Positions 18,448 to 26,674 of a stretch of 64,000 nt of DNA are shown here, piece by piece. Location of the stretch: NCBI GenBank assembly GCA_017656335.1, contig JACDOA010000004.1:1-64000 (forward strand), read 5' to 3'. The position numbers and the translations under genes were made by a program. The notes beneath the pieces were generated by a model. The model saw only the letters and a program-made list of their open reading frames with translations, was not told the origin of the DNA and ran no database searches. Within the stretch, counting starts at the first letter, position 1. Every line of letters starts with the position of its first letter. This stretch comes from Thermosipho sp. (in: thermotogales) (GTDB lineage Bacteria > Thermotogota > Thermotogae > Thermotogales > Fervidobacteriaceae).

Positions 18448-19073
18448 ATAAAGTTGAAATTTTAAAAAAATATATTTTTGAGATTGTAAACGCTCCTTTA
18501 AATTTGACTGCATTTAAGGATTTAGACCTTGCCTATAATTTCCTCGTTGTTGATAGTTTAAAACCCCTCAGAGAGGAAGAAATTGGAAATAATTTTTTGG
18601 ACGTGGGAACCGGGGGAGGAGTTCCTGGGGTTTTTATTAGTGTTTATTATGATTTAAAAGGTACTTTAATAGATTCTTCTTTAAAAAAAATAGTTTATGT
18701 AGAAAAAATATGCAAGAAATTGGGAATTAAAAAACTCAATTTTATACATGGAAGAGTTGAAGAAAAAAAAGATTTGAAAGAAAAATTTGATTCTGTTTTT
18801 GCAAAAGCTGTAGCGGAGTTACGAATATTATTAGAATTGACAGTTCCATTTGCTAAAAAAAACGGTAAAATATTTTTGTATAAAGGAATTAATTATATGA
18901 AGGAGCTAAAAAATGCTCAAAATGCTATTCAAAAGTTGAATGTTAAGTTGATAGATGTAAGAGAATATGAAATTCTAGATAGAAAGAGGTTTCTTTTAGT
19001 TTTTGAAAAATATGACTATACAGAAAAAATCTATCCAAGAAAGTTTTCAAAGATTATTAAAAATCCATTGTGA
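18444..19073 (+). CDS. rsmG: 16S rRNA (guanine-N7) methyltransferase RsmG
   Basis: 209 residues with Rossmann methyltransferase fold. The SAM loop is [16 protein letters not shown] near residues 50-65. [16 protein letters not shown] is the conserved mid-domain segment of the GidB family. It methylates G527 (E. coli numbering) of 16S rRNA. It lies between the glycosyltransferase and mnmE; the rsmG-mnmE neighbourhood is common near replication origins, though no origin was seen here. Confidence 0.93.
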   Translation: MNKVEILKKYIFEIVNAPLNLTAFKDLDLAYNFLVVDSLKPLREEEIGNNFLDVGTGGGVPGVFISVYYDLKGTLIDSSLKKIVYVEKICKKLGIKKLNFIHGRVEEKKDLKEKFDSVFAKAVAELRILLELTVPFAKKNGKIFLYKGINYMKELKNAQNAIQKLNVKLIDVREYEILDRKRFLLVFEKYDYTEKIYPRKFSKIIKNPL

Positions 19074-19087
19074 AAGGAGAAATGGAG

Positions 19088-20413
19088 TTGAAAGATACAA
19101 TAGCTGCTATTTCTACCCCAAAAGGCACTGGAGCAATTTCAATAATAAGAATTGATGGTGAAAAAAGTCATAAAATAGCTAAAAAAATTACAGGATTGCA
19201 AGATATTGAATTTAAAAAAGTCTATCATAGATTTATAAAATATAAAGATGAAATTTTAGATGATGTAAATATTGTATTTTATAAAAAGCCGAATTCTTAT
19301 ACTGGAAATGATTTGGTAGAGATATACTGTCATGGAGGAATTTTGGTAACTCGCAAAATACTTGATGTAATTTTGAATGAAGGTGCTCGTTTAGCTGAAA
19401 GAGGTGAATTTACAAAACGTGCATTTTTAAATAGGAAACTTTCCTTAATTCAAGCTGAAGCAATATATCAAATTATAGAAGCTAAAAGTGAACTTTCTTT
19501 AAAAATATCTTTGGAAAATTTAAAAGGGAAACTAGGAAAGGAAATAGAAGAATTTAGGAATAAACTATTGCGAATTTTGGCAGAAATTGAGGTTTCTATA
19601 GATTATCCAGATGACATAGAAAGTGATGTTGATTTGATTCTTAAAGAGTTAAAAGAAATTGATAAATATATCAGCGAAAAAGTTCAAAAAAGTAAAAGAG
19701 GATTACATTTAAATTCTGGTATAATAATGACCATTGTTGGTAAACCCAATTCTGGTAAATCAACTTTATTGAATAGATTGCTTTATGAGGATCGGGCAAT
19801 AGTTACAGATATACCTGGAACAACAAGGGATGTAATAAAAGGAGAAATTGATATAAAGGGGGTTCATTTTGTAATTGCTGATACTGCAGGTATAAGAAAA
19901 ACAGAAGATGTTGTTGAAAAAATAGGTATTGAAAGAAGTTTGCAAGAAATAAGAAAATCAGATTTAATTTTGTTTGTATTGGATGCATCAACAGGCTTTA
20001 CAGAAGAAGATCTTTTCATTTATGAAAAAATAAAAAATTATAACTTTATTCCTGTATGGAACAAATGTGATCTTGGGAATAAATTCAATAAATTTGGAGA
20101 AGAGTCTGTTAAAATCGCTGCAATCAGCGGAGAAGGACTCAGAGATTTAGAAAATGTAATTTTAGTTAAAGTAAAAGATATTATAGAAAGTGGGGAATCT
20201 TCCCATGTGACAACACAAAGACAATTGGAAATTTTGGAAAGAGTAAGTCAATTTACTAAAAATGCATTGAAAAATTTTGAAATTGGATATGAACTTGATA
20301 TAATATCTATTGATGTAAGAAAAGCCTTAGAGGAACTGGATATGTTACTCGGCAAAAAATTTAACGAGGATTTATTAGATACTATCTTTTCTAATTTTTG
20401 TGTGGGTAAGTAA
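19088..20413 (+). CDS. mnmE: tRNA modification GTPase MnmE
   Basis: 441 residues. The TTG at 19088 is chosen because AAAGGAG (19073-19079) is spaced for it and the product then begins MKDTIAAIS, matching the family start. Upstream GTG 19070 and ATG 19082 lack proper spacing. Domains: N-terminal folate-binding, helical, and G domain with GKPNSGKST (G1), DIPGTTRD (G2), DTAGIR (G3) and NKCD (G4). The C-terminal motif FCVGK contains the conserved cysteine. With MnmG it modifies U34 of certain tRNAs. Confidence 0.96.
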   Translation: MKDTIAAISTPKGTGAISIIRIDGEKSHKIAKKITGLQDIEFKKVYHRFIKYKDEILDDVNIVFYKKPNSYTGNDLVEIYCHGGILVTRKILDVILNEGARLAERGEFTKRAFLNRKLSLIQAEAIYQIIEAKSELSLKISLENLKGKLGKEIEEFRNKLLRILAEIEVSIDYPDDIESDVDLILKELKEIDKYISEKVQKSKRGLHLNSGIIMTIVGKPNSGKSTLLNRLLYEDRAIVTDIPGTTRDVIKGEIDIKGVHFVIADTAGIRKTEDVVEKIGIERSLQEIRKSDLILFVLDASTGFTEEDLFIYEKIKNYNFIPVWNKCDLGNKFNKFGEESVKIAAISGEGLRDLENVILVKVKDIIESGESSHVTTQRQLEILERVSQFTKNALKNFEIGYELDIISIDVRKALEELDMLLGKKFNEDLLDTIFSNFCVGK

Positions 20414-20441
20414 AAAAAAAACACGGGCCTAATTTGGCCCG
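20411..20441 (-). terminator. Intrinsic terminator on the minus strand
   Basis: Read on the minus strand, CGGGCC (complement of 20436-20441) pairs with GGCCCG (complement of 20424-20429) across six bases and is followed by GTG and a run of ten T (20412-20421). There is no T run on the plus side, so it stops minus-strand transcription and not mnmE. Confidence 0.8.
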
Positions 20442-20618
20442 CATAAAGCTGTGGGGGGTGTATCTCAAGGGGGATAGGGGGGTTTCTCTACGTCTATGTT
20501 AACAGATAAAATGTTACGATGTTAGTCCTATCAAAGTTTCTATTATGAACCATTTTTGTTAACATAAATTTACTGAAGAAAAATCTTTAATTTTTAAAAT
20601 TTCTTTTTTCTTTATTTC
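20411..20618 (-). ncRNA. Candidate C-rich small RNA
   Basis: A minus-strand transcript of about 200 bases is suggested by a promoter-like pair, TTGAAC (20649-20654) and TCTAAT (20625-20630) with an 18-base spacer, and by the intrinsic terminator with ten T. Inside it, in an otherwise AT-rich context, are three C runs (complement of 20452-20457, 20470-20474 and 20477-20482) and two copies of the palindrome TGTTAACA. The C runs are complementary to the G-rich ribosome sites used by genes here. No known RNA family was recognised. It could instead be a long 3' tail of the gene at 20690. Confidence 0.3.
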
Positions 20619-20689
20619 TATAGTATTAGACGAATATTTTTAAAAAAAGTTCAAAAAAATTGGTGATTTTAAAATTCCTAATAAAACTT

Positions 20690-21364
20690 TTATTTACTTC
20701 CTGTTTGTTTTGGTACCACAGTTCTGATCCATCTGATAAAGTCTGGATAATTTCTAGTTTGGATATAAATCCTTCCTGGACCTGTGAAATCACAAACAAG
20801 GCCTTCCCCGCCTAGAAGTGTAGATTTTATATTTCCAAAAGTTCTAATTGAATAATTCATTGTCTCATCAAATGCAACTATATGACCAGTATCTACGGTA
20901 ATTTTTTCTCCAGATTCAAGTTCAATTTTATAAATGGCTCCAAAAGAAGAAATAGCAGCCTGTCCATAGCCATTAAGTTTAATCAAGAAAAATCCTTCAC
21001 CTGCAAAAAAGCTTTTGAATCCACCAAATTTTGTGTCTATATCTATAGTTTCTTGAGCTGCTAAAAAAGAAGTAGATTGAACTAGTAATGAATTTTTAAC
21101 TTCTACAACTTCTATATCTCCAGGTAAACGGGGAGCTAGTGAAATAACTGAATTTGACTTAGAAGTATAAGTGTTTAAAAAGAAATTTTCTCCACCTAAA
21201 AGTGCTCGTTTTAAAGCTTTCAAGACTCCTCTAGTTGAAGTTGAAATTTCTACATCTCCCCTTATAGAAATCATCGAGCCTGGTTCAGCTATGATCTTTT
21301 CACCAAAATCCAAGAATACGTTAAGAATACTATATGAACCTTTAAACTTAATTTCAAAATCCAT
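20690..21364 (-). CDS. AIM24/TIGR00266-family protein
   Basis: 224 residues. ATG 21364 is preferred to TTG 21373, which touches the GAGGAGG ribosome site. The sequence is a beta-rich double-stranded beta-helix with the family signature of internally repeated segments: EPGSMISIRGDVEIST, LLGGENFFLNTYTS, then FAGEGFFLIKL and TVDTGHIVAFDETM near the C-terminus. The molecular role of the family is not established. It is monocistronic and convergent with mnmE. Confidence 0.88.
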   Translation of the reverse strand: MDFEIKFKGSYSILNVFLDFGEKIIAEPGSMISIRGDVEISTSTRGVLKALKRALLGGENFFLNTYTSKSNSVISLAPRLPGDIEVVEVKNSLLVQSTSFLAAQETIDIDTKFGGFKSFFAGEGFFLIKLNGYGQAAISSFGAIYKIELESGEKITVDTGHIVAFDETMNYSIRTFGNIKSTLLGGEGLVCDFTGPGRIYIQTRNYPDFIRWIRTVVPKQTGSK

Positions 21365-21504
21365 TTTATTCAACCTCCTCTGTTAAATTCAAAACTAAGT
21401 ATATTTTAACATTAAATAGTATATTTTAATATTTAGAAAAATACAAGATTTAATTTATAATTATTTTTTTATATACAAAACCTTAATTTTTTTAACACTG
21501 TATA

Positions 21505-21513
21505 TGTTAGAAT
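21505..21513 (+). promoter_or_regulatory. Extended -10 promoter of the glucosaminidase gene
   Basis: TG-T-TAGAAT lies about 45 bases before the TTG start of the gene at 21557. No clear -35 was found. Confidence 0.4.
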
Positions 21514-21556
21514 AAAATGGGTTAAGAATAGCAATATGAATTAGAGGTGGTTTTTT

Positions 21557-22351
21557 TTGAAAAAAGTTTTTATTATCATGGCAATTGCAATTGTGTTAGT
21601 TGTTTCTTTTGATATTTATGTTAATAAGGATTTTATTAATTTGGATTTAAAAGTGACCAATATAGTTCCGCATGAGATTACTGTGGAATTTGATTCTTGG
21701 AAACAATTAAAGGACTATTTTGAAAAGATAGGATACAATTCATTGGAAAAAGTGCCTAATATAATAGTTAAAAGATTTCCTAAAGATTTTAGTGAAGCGC
21801 CAGTCAATATTAGGAAAGAATTATTTGTTAAAGTAATGACTCCAATTGTTAGAAAAGTCAATAGTGAAATTCTCAATGAAAGAAATGAAATTATTCATGC
21901 TATTAAAAACGATCAATCTGAAATTTTAGATTATTATATGAACAAATACACTGCAAAAAATGTAGATGATTTATTGCTGAAAGTGGATGTAATTCCAGAG
22001 AATCTTGCTATTGCACAAGCAGCAGTAGAATCAGCGTGGGGGACAAGTAGATTTGCCATTGAAGCAAATAATATTTTTGGAGAATGGACATTTAAGTCAG
22101 GAACAGGAATAGTTCCCAAAAATAGACCAGTTGGTGCTACATATGAGATAGAAGTTTTTGATAACCTTCTTGAATCAATGAGAAGTTATGCTATGAATTT
22201 AAACAAATTATCCTTTTACGAAGACTTTAGATTAATAAGAGCTGGTAAAAAGAAAGGCCATCCAGCTGATGGCCTCCTAAGTTATTCTGAACTTGGAGAA
22301 GAATACATTAAAATTGTGAAGCTTGTAATAGAAAACCTCCCAATGTTATAA
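21557..22351 (+). CDS. Bax-like peptidoglycan glucosaminidase (GH73-type)
   Basis: 264 residues starting at TTG behind GAGGTGG. One N-terminal membrane segment or uncleaved signal (about 5-22) places the enzyme outside the membrane. The C-terminal half contains the glucosaminidase core: IAQAAVESAWGTSRFAIEAN, whose Glu is the general acid, then NNIFGEWTF and YSELGEEYIKIVK. This matches COG2992 Bax proteins. It would cut glycan strands during wall growth. Its last six bases overlap the convergent dehydrogenase gene. Confidence 0.87.
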   Translation: MKKVFIIMAIAIVLVVSFDIYVNKDFINLDLKVTNIVPHEITVEFDSWKQLKDYFEKIGYNSLEKVPNIIVKRFPKDFSEAPVNIRKELFVKVMTPIVRKVNSEILNERNEIIHAIKNDQSEILDYYMNKYTAKNVDDLLLKVDVIPENLAIAQAAVESAWGTSRFAIEANNIFGEWTFKSGTGIVPKNRPVGATYEIEVFDNLLESMRSYAMNLNKLSFYEDFRLIRAGKKKGHPADGLLSYSELGEEYIKIVKLVIENLPML

Positions 22352-23656
22352 GACAATTATTTTATTTCTATCTTTAATATCTTTTAGAATATTCTTTGTA
22401 TCAAAAACAAAAGGTACATTTTTAATTATTTTCTTATAATCCACTCCTATTGTATGACCAGCCGTAATTATTGCACCATCCATTTCCTTGAGAATATCAT
22501 CATTTAAATCAATAGATTTGTATTTTTTTCCGTTATGTTCAAAATAAGGGACAAATGGATCAAAGTAATAGATTTCTGCTTTCTTTTTCTCTAAAATTTC
22601 TATAACTTTAAGAGCAGGGCTTTCTCTTAGATCATCAATGTTTCCTTTGTAAGCTACACCCAAAACAAGTATTTTAGAACCATTAAGAGGTTTTTTATAA
22701 TCATTCAAAATATCAGATAATCTTTGAATTACATAATAAGGCATATCATCAGCAATTTGACCAGCAACTTCAACAAGCATGAGGTGTAAATCAAATTCTT
22801 TCGCTTTAAATGCTAAATAAAAAGGATCTATTGGAATACAGTGTCCACCGATTCCAGGCCCAGGATAAAAAGGCATATACCCAAATGGTTTTGTAGAAGC
22901 TGCTTCAATTACTTCCCAAATATTAACATCCATTTTTTCAGCTACCTTTGTCATTTCTTGTACAAGAGCAATATTAATAAGCCTAAAAGTGTTTTCTAAA
23001 ATTTTTGTCATTTCTGCCGTTCTAGGAGAGCTAACTGAAAAAACAGGGGCTTCGAGGACATTTTCATACAATGCTTTAGCATGTCGAGTGCATTCTTCTG
23101 TTACGCCACCGACAACTTTGGGTGTGTTTCTTGTTTTGAATCTATTGTTGCCTGGATCAACTCTTTCAGGACTAAAAGCCAAGTAAAAATCTTTTCCAAT
23201 TTCAAGACCAGATTTCTTTAAAATTGGTAAAACTATTTCTTCGGTAGTACCAGGATAAGTTGTACTTTCAAGAATAATAAGCTGTCCTTTTCTGAGCCTT
23301 TTTGAAATATCTTCTGAAGTTTTAATAATATAACTCAAGTCTGGTTGTTTAAATTTGTCGAGTGGTGTAGGAACACAAATACTAATAACATCGCAATCTT
23401 TCAATTTATCAAAATTTGTAGTTGCTGTAATTAATCCTTCATTAACAAATTTTTTTAATTCAGCGTCATTCACATCACCGATATAATTTATCCCTTTATT
23501 AATTAGGTTAACTCTTTTTTGTTGTATATCAAATCCTATAACTTTATAACCAGCCCTAGCTTTTTCTACTGCTAATGGTAGCCCAACGTATCCCAGTCCC
23601 ATAACTCCTACAATTGCCTTTTTTTCTTGAATTTTCCCGTATAAAGTTCCTGCCAT
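22346..23656 (-). CDS. UDP-N-acetylmannosamine/UDP-sugar dehydrogenase family protein
   Basis: 436 residues of the UDP-glucose/GDP-mannose dehydrogenase family. It has an N-terminal Rossmann domain (GVMGLGYVGLPLAVEKA), ESTTYPGTTEEIV and the catalytic Cys273 in GIGGHCIPIDPFY, with a C-terminal Rossmann domain (VLGVAYKGNIDDLRESPA). The HCIPIDP form suits the WecC-type N-acetyl sugar dehydrogenases better than UDP-glucose dehydrogenase. It oxidises C6 of a nucleotide sugar to the acid for surface polysaccharide. It stands alone, downstream of an extended -10 and a possible operator. Confidence 0.9.
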   Translation of the reverse strand: MAGTLYGKIQEKKAIVGVMGLGYVGLPLAVEKARAGYKVIGFDIQQKRVNLINKGINYIGDVNDAELKKFVNEGLITATTNFDKLKDCDVISICVPTPLDKFKQPDLSYIIKTSEDISKRLRKGQLIILESTTYPGTTEEIVLPILKKSGLEIGKDFYLAFSPERVDPGNNRFKTRNTPKVVGGVTEECTRHAKALYENVLEAPVFSVSSPRTAEMTKILENTFRLINIALVQEMTKVAEKMDVNIWEVIEAASTKPFGYMPFYPGPGIGGHCIPIDPFYLAFKAKEFDLHLMLVEVAGQIADDMPYYVIQRLSDILNDYKKPLNGSKILVLGVAYKGNIDDLRESPALKVIEILEKKKAEIYYFDPFVPYFEHNGKKYKSIDLNDDILKEMDGAIITAGHTIGVDYKKIIKNVPFVFDTKNILKDIKDRNKIIVL

Positions 23657-23674
23657 TTTATCCCTCCTGTTTTA

Positions 23675-23691
23675 TTCATTCACTGACTGAA
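23675..23691 (-). promoter_or_regulatory. Imperfect palindrome between promoter and ribosome site
   Basis: TTCATTCACTGACTGAA is a 17-base inverted repeat with one mismatch. It lies just downstream of the -10 of the dehydrogenase gene, where a repressor would block transcription. No regulator is assigned. Confidence 0.3.
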
Positions 23692-23693
23692 TA

Positions 23694-23702
23694 ATTATAA
23701 CA
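23694..23702 (-). promoter_or_regulatory. Extended -10 promoter of the sugar dehydrogenase gene
   Basis: On the minus strand TG-T-TATAAT lies about 40 bases before the ATG at 23656. Confidence 0.55.
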
Positions 23703-23855
23703 TGTTTTTTATTAAAAGAAAACCGAGTTGATAGAAATGAAATATTTGTTGATATAATATTAATAAATATAATTTTTCTGTAATTATGAAAATGCCTAAA
23801 AATAAACATTAATTCATGTTATAAAGGATTATAGAAAAAAATTTAATTTTTTTAC

Positions 23856-23884
23856 TTGACGTAATATCTTAAATAATGTAAAAT
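23856..23884 (+). promoter_or_regulatory. Intact promoter before the broken livK gene
   Basis: TTGACG (23856-23861), a 17-base spacer and TAAAAT (23879-23884) make one of the best promoters in the window. It is followed by an AGAAGGGAT ribosome site and the ATG at 23917 of a wrecked gene. It may now drive the PAP2 gene at 24616. Confidence 0.65.
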
Positions 23885-23916
23885 ATTTGTAATCACTTTT
23901 TAAAAGAAGGGATATT

Positions 23917-24050
23917 ATGAGAAAACATTGAATTTCTTTATTAATTGTTTTGTTTTAATGCGATTAGTTTTGCAACAATAAAAATAGCCTTAGTTATGTC
24001 TATTACTGAGGGAATTTCGGTTTTTGGAGAACTGGTTTGGTTAAATTAAG
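23917..24050 (+). pseudogene. Remnant of a branched-chain amino acid binding protein (LivK)
   Basis: The ATG and ribosome site are intact. The frame reads MRKH, then a stop, and continues in another frame as FCFNAISFATIKIALVMSI and TEGISVFGELVWLN before a stop. That is a signal peptide end plus the first strand of a LivK-type periplasmic binding protein (family pattern IKIGVLAPLTGPLAVFG). The remaining roughly 330 residues are gone. Confidence 0.65.
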
Positions 24051-24056
24051 AAGATG

Positions 24057-24601
24057 ACTTATAATATTTAATGGAATTGATATTATAAGCAAACTGCCTC
24101 GTATAATAAATTTAACAGGTATAGATTTAGTTTCTGAAGGTAGAAGAATATTTCCTAATCTAACTGTTTATGAAAATTTATTGATGGGAGCATATAAAAG
24201 AAAAGTTAAAGAAAAATAAAGGAAGCTTTAGAATGGGTGTTTATGCTTTTTTTCACGGTTAAAGGAAAAAACCAACCACCTTGGTGGAACTTTATCAGGT
24301 GGTAAACAACAAATGGTGTTTATAAGCAGAGCTTTGATGTCTAGACCAAAGTTAGTTATGATGATATGATGAATGAACCCTCTTTAGGCTTAGCACCTGT
24401 TCTTGTAAATGAAGTTTTTAATGTAGCTGGAAAAATAATTCAGCAGGTACTATTGTTTTATTAGTCGAGTAAAATGCTGTTGGTACCTTATCTTATTCAA
24501 ATTACGGTTGTGTTTTAGAAACTGGTGAAATAGTTTTAGAGGGTTCAGAAAAAACTCTTTTAAAAGTCGAAGATGTGAAAAAGGCTTATTTAGGTATATA
24601 G
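24057..24601 (+). pseudogene. Remnant of LivF, branched-chain amino acid ABC ATPase
   Basis: Fragments in several frames align end to end with LivF: GIDLVSEGRRIFPNLTVYEN and LLMGAYKR, then a stop; GTLSGGKQQMVFISRALMSR (ABC signature); MNEPSLGLAPVLVNEVF (Walker B, with Asp replaced by Asn); GTIVLLVE followed by TAA where the family has Gln; and a C-terminus GEIVLEGSEKTLLKVEDVKK with YLGI. The Walker A segment is missing. There are at least two frameshifts and two in-frame stops. LivH, LivM and LivG are absent. Confidence 0.85.
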
Positions 24602-24615
24602 GAGGCAAAAGAATT

Positions 24616-25242
24616 TTGAAAAGGATTATTTTCTTGATTCTTTTAATTATAATTTTAAGTACAGTTTTTTCTTTTAATCTTTGGTTTGAATTTGAATCTG
24701 ATATAAAATCATTAAGATTTGAATTTAAAAATCTAATTTTTCTGCCTACGTTTTTTTTGGATAAAAGCATTCAGACTGCTTTTGAAAACAAATGTGATTG
24801 CTTTGTAATAAATTTTATCAATGGCATGAATGAAAGTGATTTTTTTCTACTTACAATAGGGCTTGCTGGAATTCAAATTTTTGACGATCCTTATACATCT
24901 TTTTCTATCATTGAAAGTGCTGCTATAACTACTTTTGTAACATATACTTTGAAGATTTTAGTAGGCAGAGCTCGTCCAAATTATAACAGTTCCCCATATA
25001 TTTTTAAACCTTTTAATTTTAAAAATGAATTTAGTTCATTTCCTTCTGGTCATAGCGCTCTTGCATGGGCAACATTTACACCAATAGCTGAAAAGTACAA
25101 TAAAATATTTTATTTGATTCCTACAGTTTTTTCATTTTCAAGAGTTTTGGGAAATTATCATTGGACTAGTGATGTAATTTTTGGAGCAATTATTGGTCAT
25201 TTAATTGGGAAGAATTTTTATAAAAACAAAAGCGTGCCTTGA
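24616..25242 (+). CDS. PAP2-family membrane-associated phosphatase
   Basis: 208 residues starting at TTG. The three phosphatase motifs are present: KILVGRARP (KX6RP), FPSGHSALAW (PSGH) and SRVLGNYHWTSD (SRX5HX3D). A signal-like N-terminus and several membrane segments fit an undecaprenyl-diphosphate or phosphatidate phosphatase working on the outer face of the membrane. The GGAGG at 24600-24604 overlaps the stop of the livF remnant, so it was probably the last gene downstream of liv or came to rest behind it. Its TGA stop lies in the loop of the terminator. Confidence 0.87.
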   Translation: MKRIIFLILLIIILSTVFSFNLWFEFESDIKSLRFEFKNLIFLPTFFLDKSIQTAFENKCDCFVINFINGMNESDFFLLTIGLAGIQIFDDPYTSFSIIESAAITTFVTYTLKILVGRARPNYNSSPYIFKPFNFKNEFSSFPSGHSALAWATFTPIAEKYNKIFYLIPTVFSFSRVLGNYHWTSDVIFGAIIGHLIGKNFYKNKSVP

Positions 25243-25253
25243 GGCACGCTTTT
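25228..25253. terminator. Bidirectional terminator overlapping the PAP2 stop codon
   Basis: AAAAGCGTGCC at 25228-25238 pairs perfectly with GGCACGCTTTT at 25243-25253 with loop TTGA, which contains the stop TGA of the PAP2 gene. It serves the convergent ATPase gene too. Confidence 0.85.
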
Positions 25254-25277
25254 ACATAGTTTAATTATATTGTAAAA

Positions 25278-26381
25278 TTATAGAATGGCTTTTCCTGTTT
25301 CCTTATCAAAAATGTGCATTACATTCATATCAAATACAATATCAATTTTCTGTTCTTCTTTTGCTTCTGTTTTTGGATCGACAACAGCTACAAGTCTATC
25401 ATCACCTGCTACTAAATGTAATATTGTTTCGCTACCTAATGGTTCAACAACATCAACCATTACAGCTGCAGTATTTTCACCTTCCACTGGTGCCATTGCA
25501 AACATTTTATCATAAATATTCTCTGGTCTTATTCCGAAAATAACATTTTTGTCAACATATTCTTCAAGCTGTTCTTCAAATTGCTTTGGTATTTTAAGTT
25601 TTAATCCACTGGATTTAATCCACAAACCGTTATCTTGAATAATTTTGGAATCTACAAAGTTCATAGCTGGACTTCCAATGAAACCTGCGACAAAAGTATT
25701 TGCGGGCTTGTTATAAATTTCATGAGGGGTTCCAATCTGTTGAATGACACCGCTTTTCATTACAATGATTTTATTAGCCATTGTCATAGCTTCAATTTGA
25801 TCGTGTGTAACGTAAACAATTGTTGCTTCTAATCTATGATGTAATTTCTTTAATTCTGATCTCATTTGAACTCTTAATTTTGCATCCAAATTTGAAAGTG
25901 GCTCATCAAATAAGAAGACTTTTGGATCCCTAACAATTGCTCTACCTACAGCTACCCTTTGCCTTTGTCCACCTGAAAGTTGTCTAGGTTTTCTATCTAA
26001 TAATTCTTCAATACCAAGAATTTTTGCTGCCTCTTTAACTCTTCTATCAATTTCATCTTTTGGAAATTTCCTTAATTTAAGACCAAAAGCCATGTTATCG
26101 TAGACAGTCATATGTGGATATAAGGCATAGTTTTGGAAAACCATAGCAATATCCCTATCTTTAGGTTCAACATCATTCATTACTTTTCCATCAATTTTCA
26201 AAGTACCTCTGGTGATTTCTTCTAGACCAGCTATCATTCTAAGAGTTGTTGTTTTTCCACAGCCTGATGGACCTAGAAGAACTACAAATTCTTTATCTTC
26301 GATTGTAAATGTAGCATCTTTTACTGCTTCTACTTTACCTTCATAGATTTTCCATACGCGTTCAAGTTCAACTTTTGCCAT
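25278..26381 (-). CDS. Sugar ABC transporter ATPase (MalK/UgpC/MsmK type)
   Basis: 367 residues: nucleotide-binding domain with Walker A GPSGCGKT (37-44), Q-loop VFQNYALYPH, signature LSGGQRQRV (135-143), Walker B VFLFDEP (155-161), and a C-terminal TOBE/regulatory domain (about 235-367). It hydrolyses ATP for CUT1 sugar importers. No permease or binding protein is next to it, while the galactoside importer at 50956-53990 lacks an ATPase, so it is probably a shared subunit. AGGAGGTG precedes the ATG. It is likely co-transcribed with the antitoxin gene 20 bases upstream. Confidence 0.95.
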   Translation of the reverse strand: MAKVELERVWKIYEGKVEAVKDATFTIEDKEFVVLLGPSGCGKTTTLRMIAGLEEITRGTLKIDGKVMNDVEPKDRDIAMVFQNYALYPHMTVYDNMAFGLKLRKFPKDEIDRRVKEAAKILGIEELLDRKPRQLSGGQRQRVAVGRAIVRDPKVFLFDEPLSNLDAKLRVQMRSELKKLHHRLEATIVYVTHDQIEAMTMANKIIVMKSGVIQQIGTPHEIYNKPANTFVAGFIGSPAMNFVDSKIIQDNGLWIKSSGLKLKIPKQFEEQLEEYVDKNVIFGIRPENIYDKMFAMAPVEGENTAAVMVDVVEPLGSETILHLVAGDDRLVAVVDPKTEAKEEQKIDIVFDMNVMHIFDKETGKAIL

Positions 26382-26401
26382 TAAAAAACACCTCCTAAAA
26401 A

Positions 26402-26662
26402 TTAATCATCTTTTTCATTGAATATATCTTTAATATTTAATTTTCCAAAAAGCGAGGGATCACCTACATCTAATAAATATAAATCCCATACTTTATCTAA
26501 GAAATTAAGAATTTTTAAATATTTTTCATAATTTATTATTACTGAAGTAGGATGACCATTTTTTGTAATGACCACATCATCTTTTTCAGATTCTTCAATC
26601 ACTTTAGAAAACTTAGCTTTTGCTTCAGCTAAACTGAAAAAAATGAATTTACTATTTGTCAA
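26402..26662 (-). CDS. Phd/YefM-family antitoxin, orphan
   Basis: 86 residues starting at TTG with AGGAGGGG upstream. The N-terminal Phd/YefM DNA-binding fold shows FSLAEAKAKFSKVIEESEK and DDVVITKNGHPTSVIINYEKY. The C-terminus is acidic (DIFNEKDD), as expected for a toxin-binding tail. No RelE, Doc or PIN toxin gene is beside it; downstream is the ATPase gene. It may be a solitary regulator of itself and of the ATPase gene. A perfect 18-base palindrome overlies its promoter. Confidence 0.82.
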   Translation of the reverse strand: MTNSKFIFFSLAEAKAKFSKVIEESEKDDVVITKNGHPTSVIINYEKYLKILNFLDKVWDLYLLDVGDPSLFGKLNIKDIFNEKDD

Positions 26663-26674
26663 AATTTCCCCTCC

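Noticed and set aside
20450..20482. G-quadruplex on the plus strand
   Set aside because: Only three long G runs are close together, so an intramolecular four-run quadruplex is not supported; the C-rich complement is the more interesting strand.
21398..21429. Direct repeat AGTATATTTTAA twice upstream of the AIM24-like gene
   Set aside because: Twelve AT-only-like bases repeated once are likely by chance in this composition; the repeat was not kept as a regulatory site.
24450..24770. 106-codon minus-strand frame across the livF remnant
   Set aside because: It spans a pseudogene and the PAP2 start with no ribosome site; the plus-strand explanation is far stronger.
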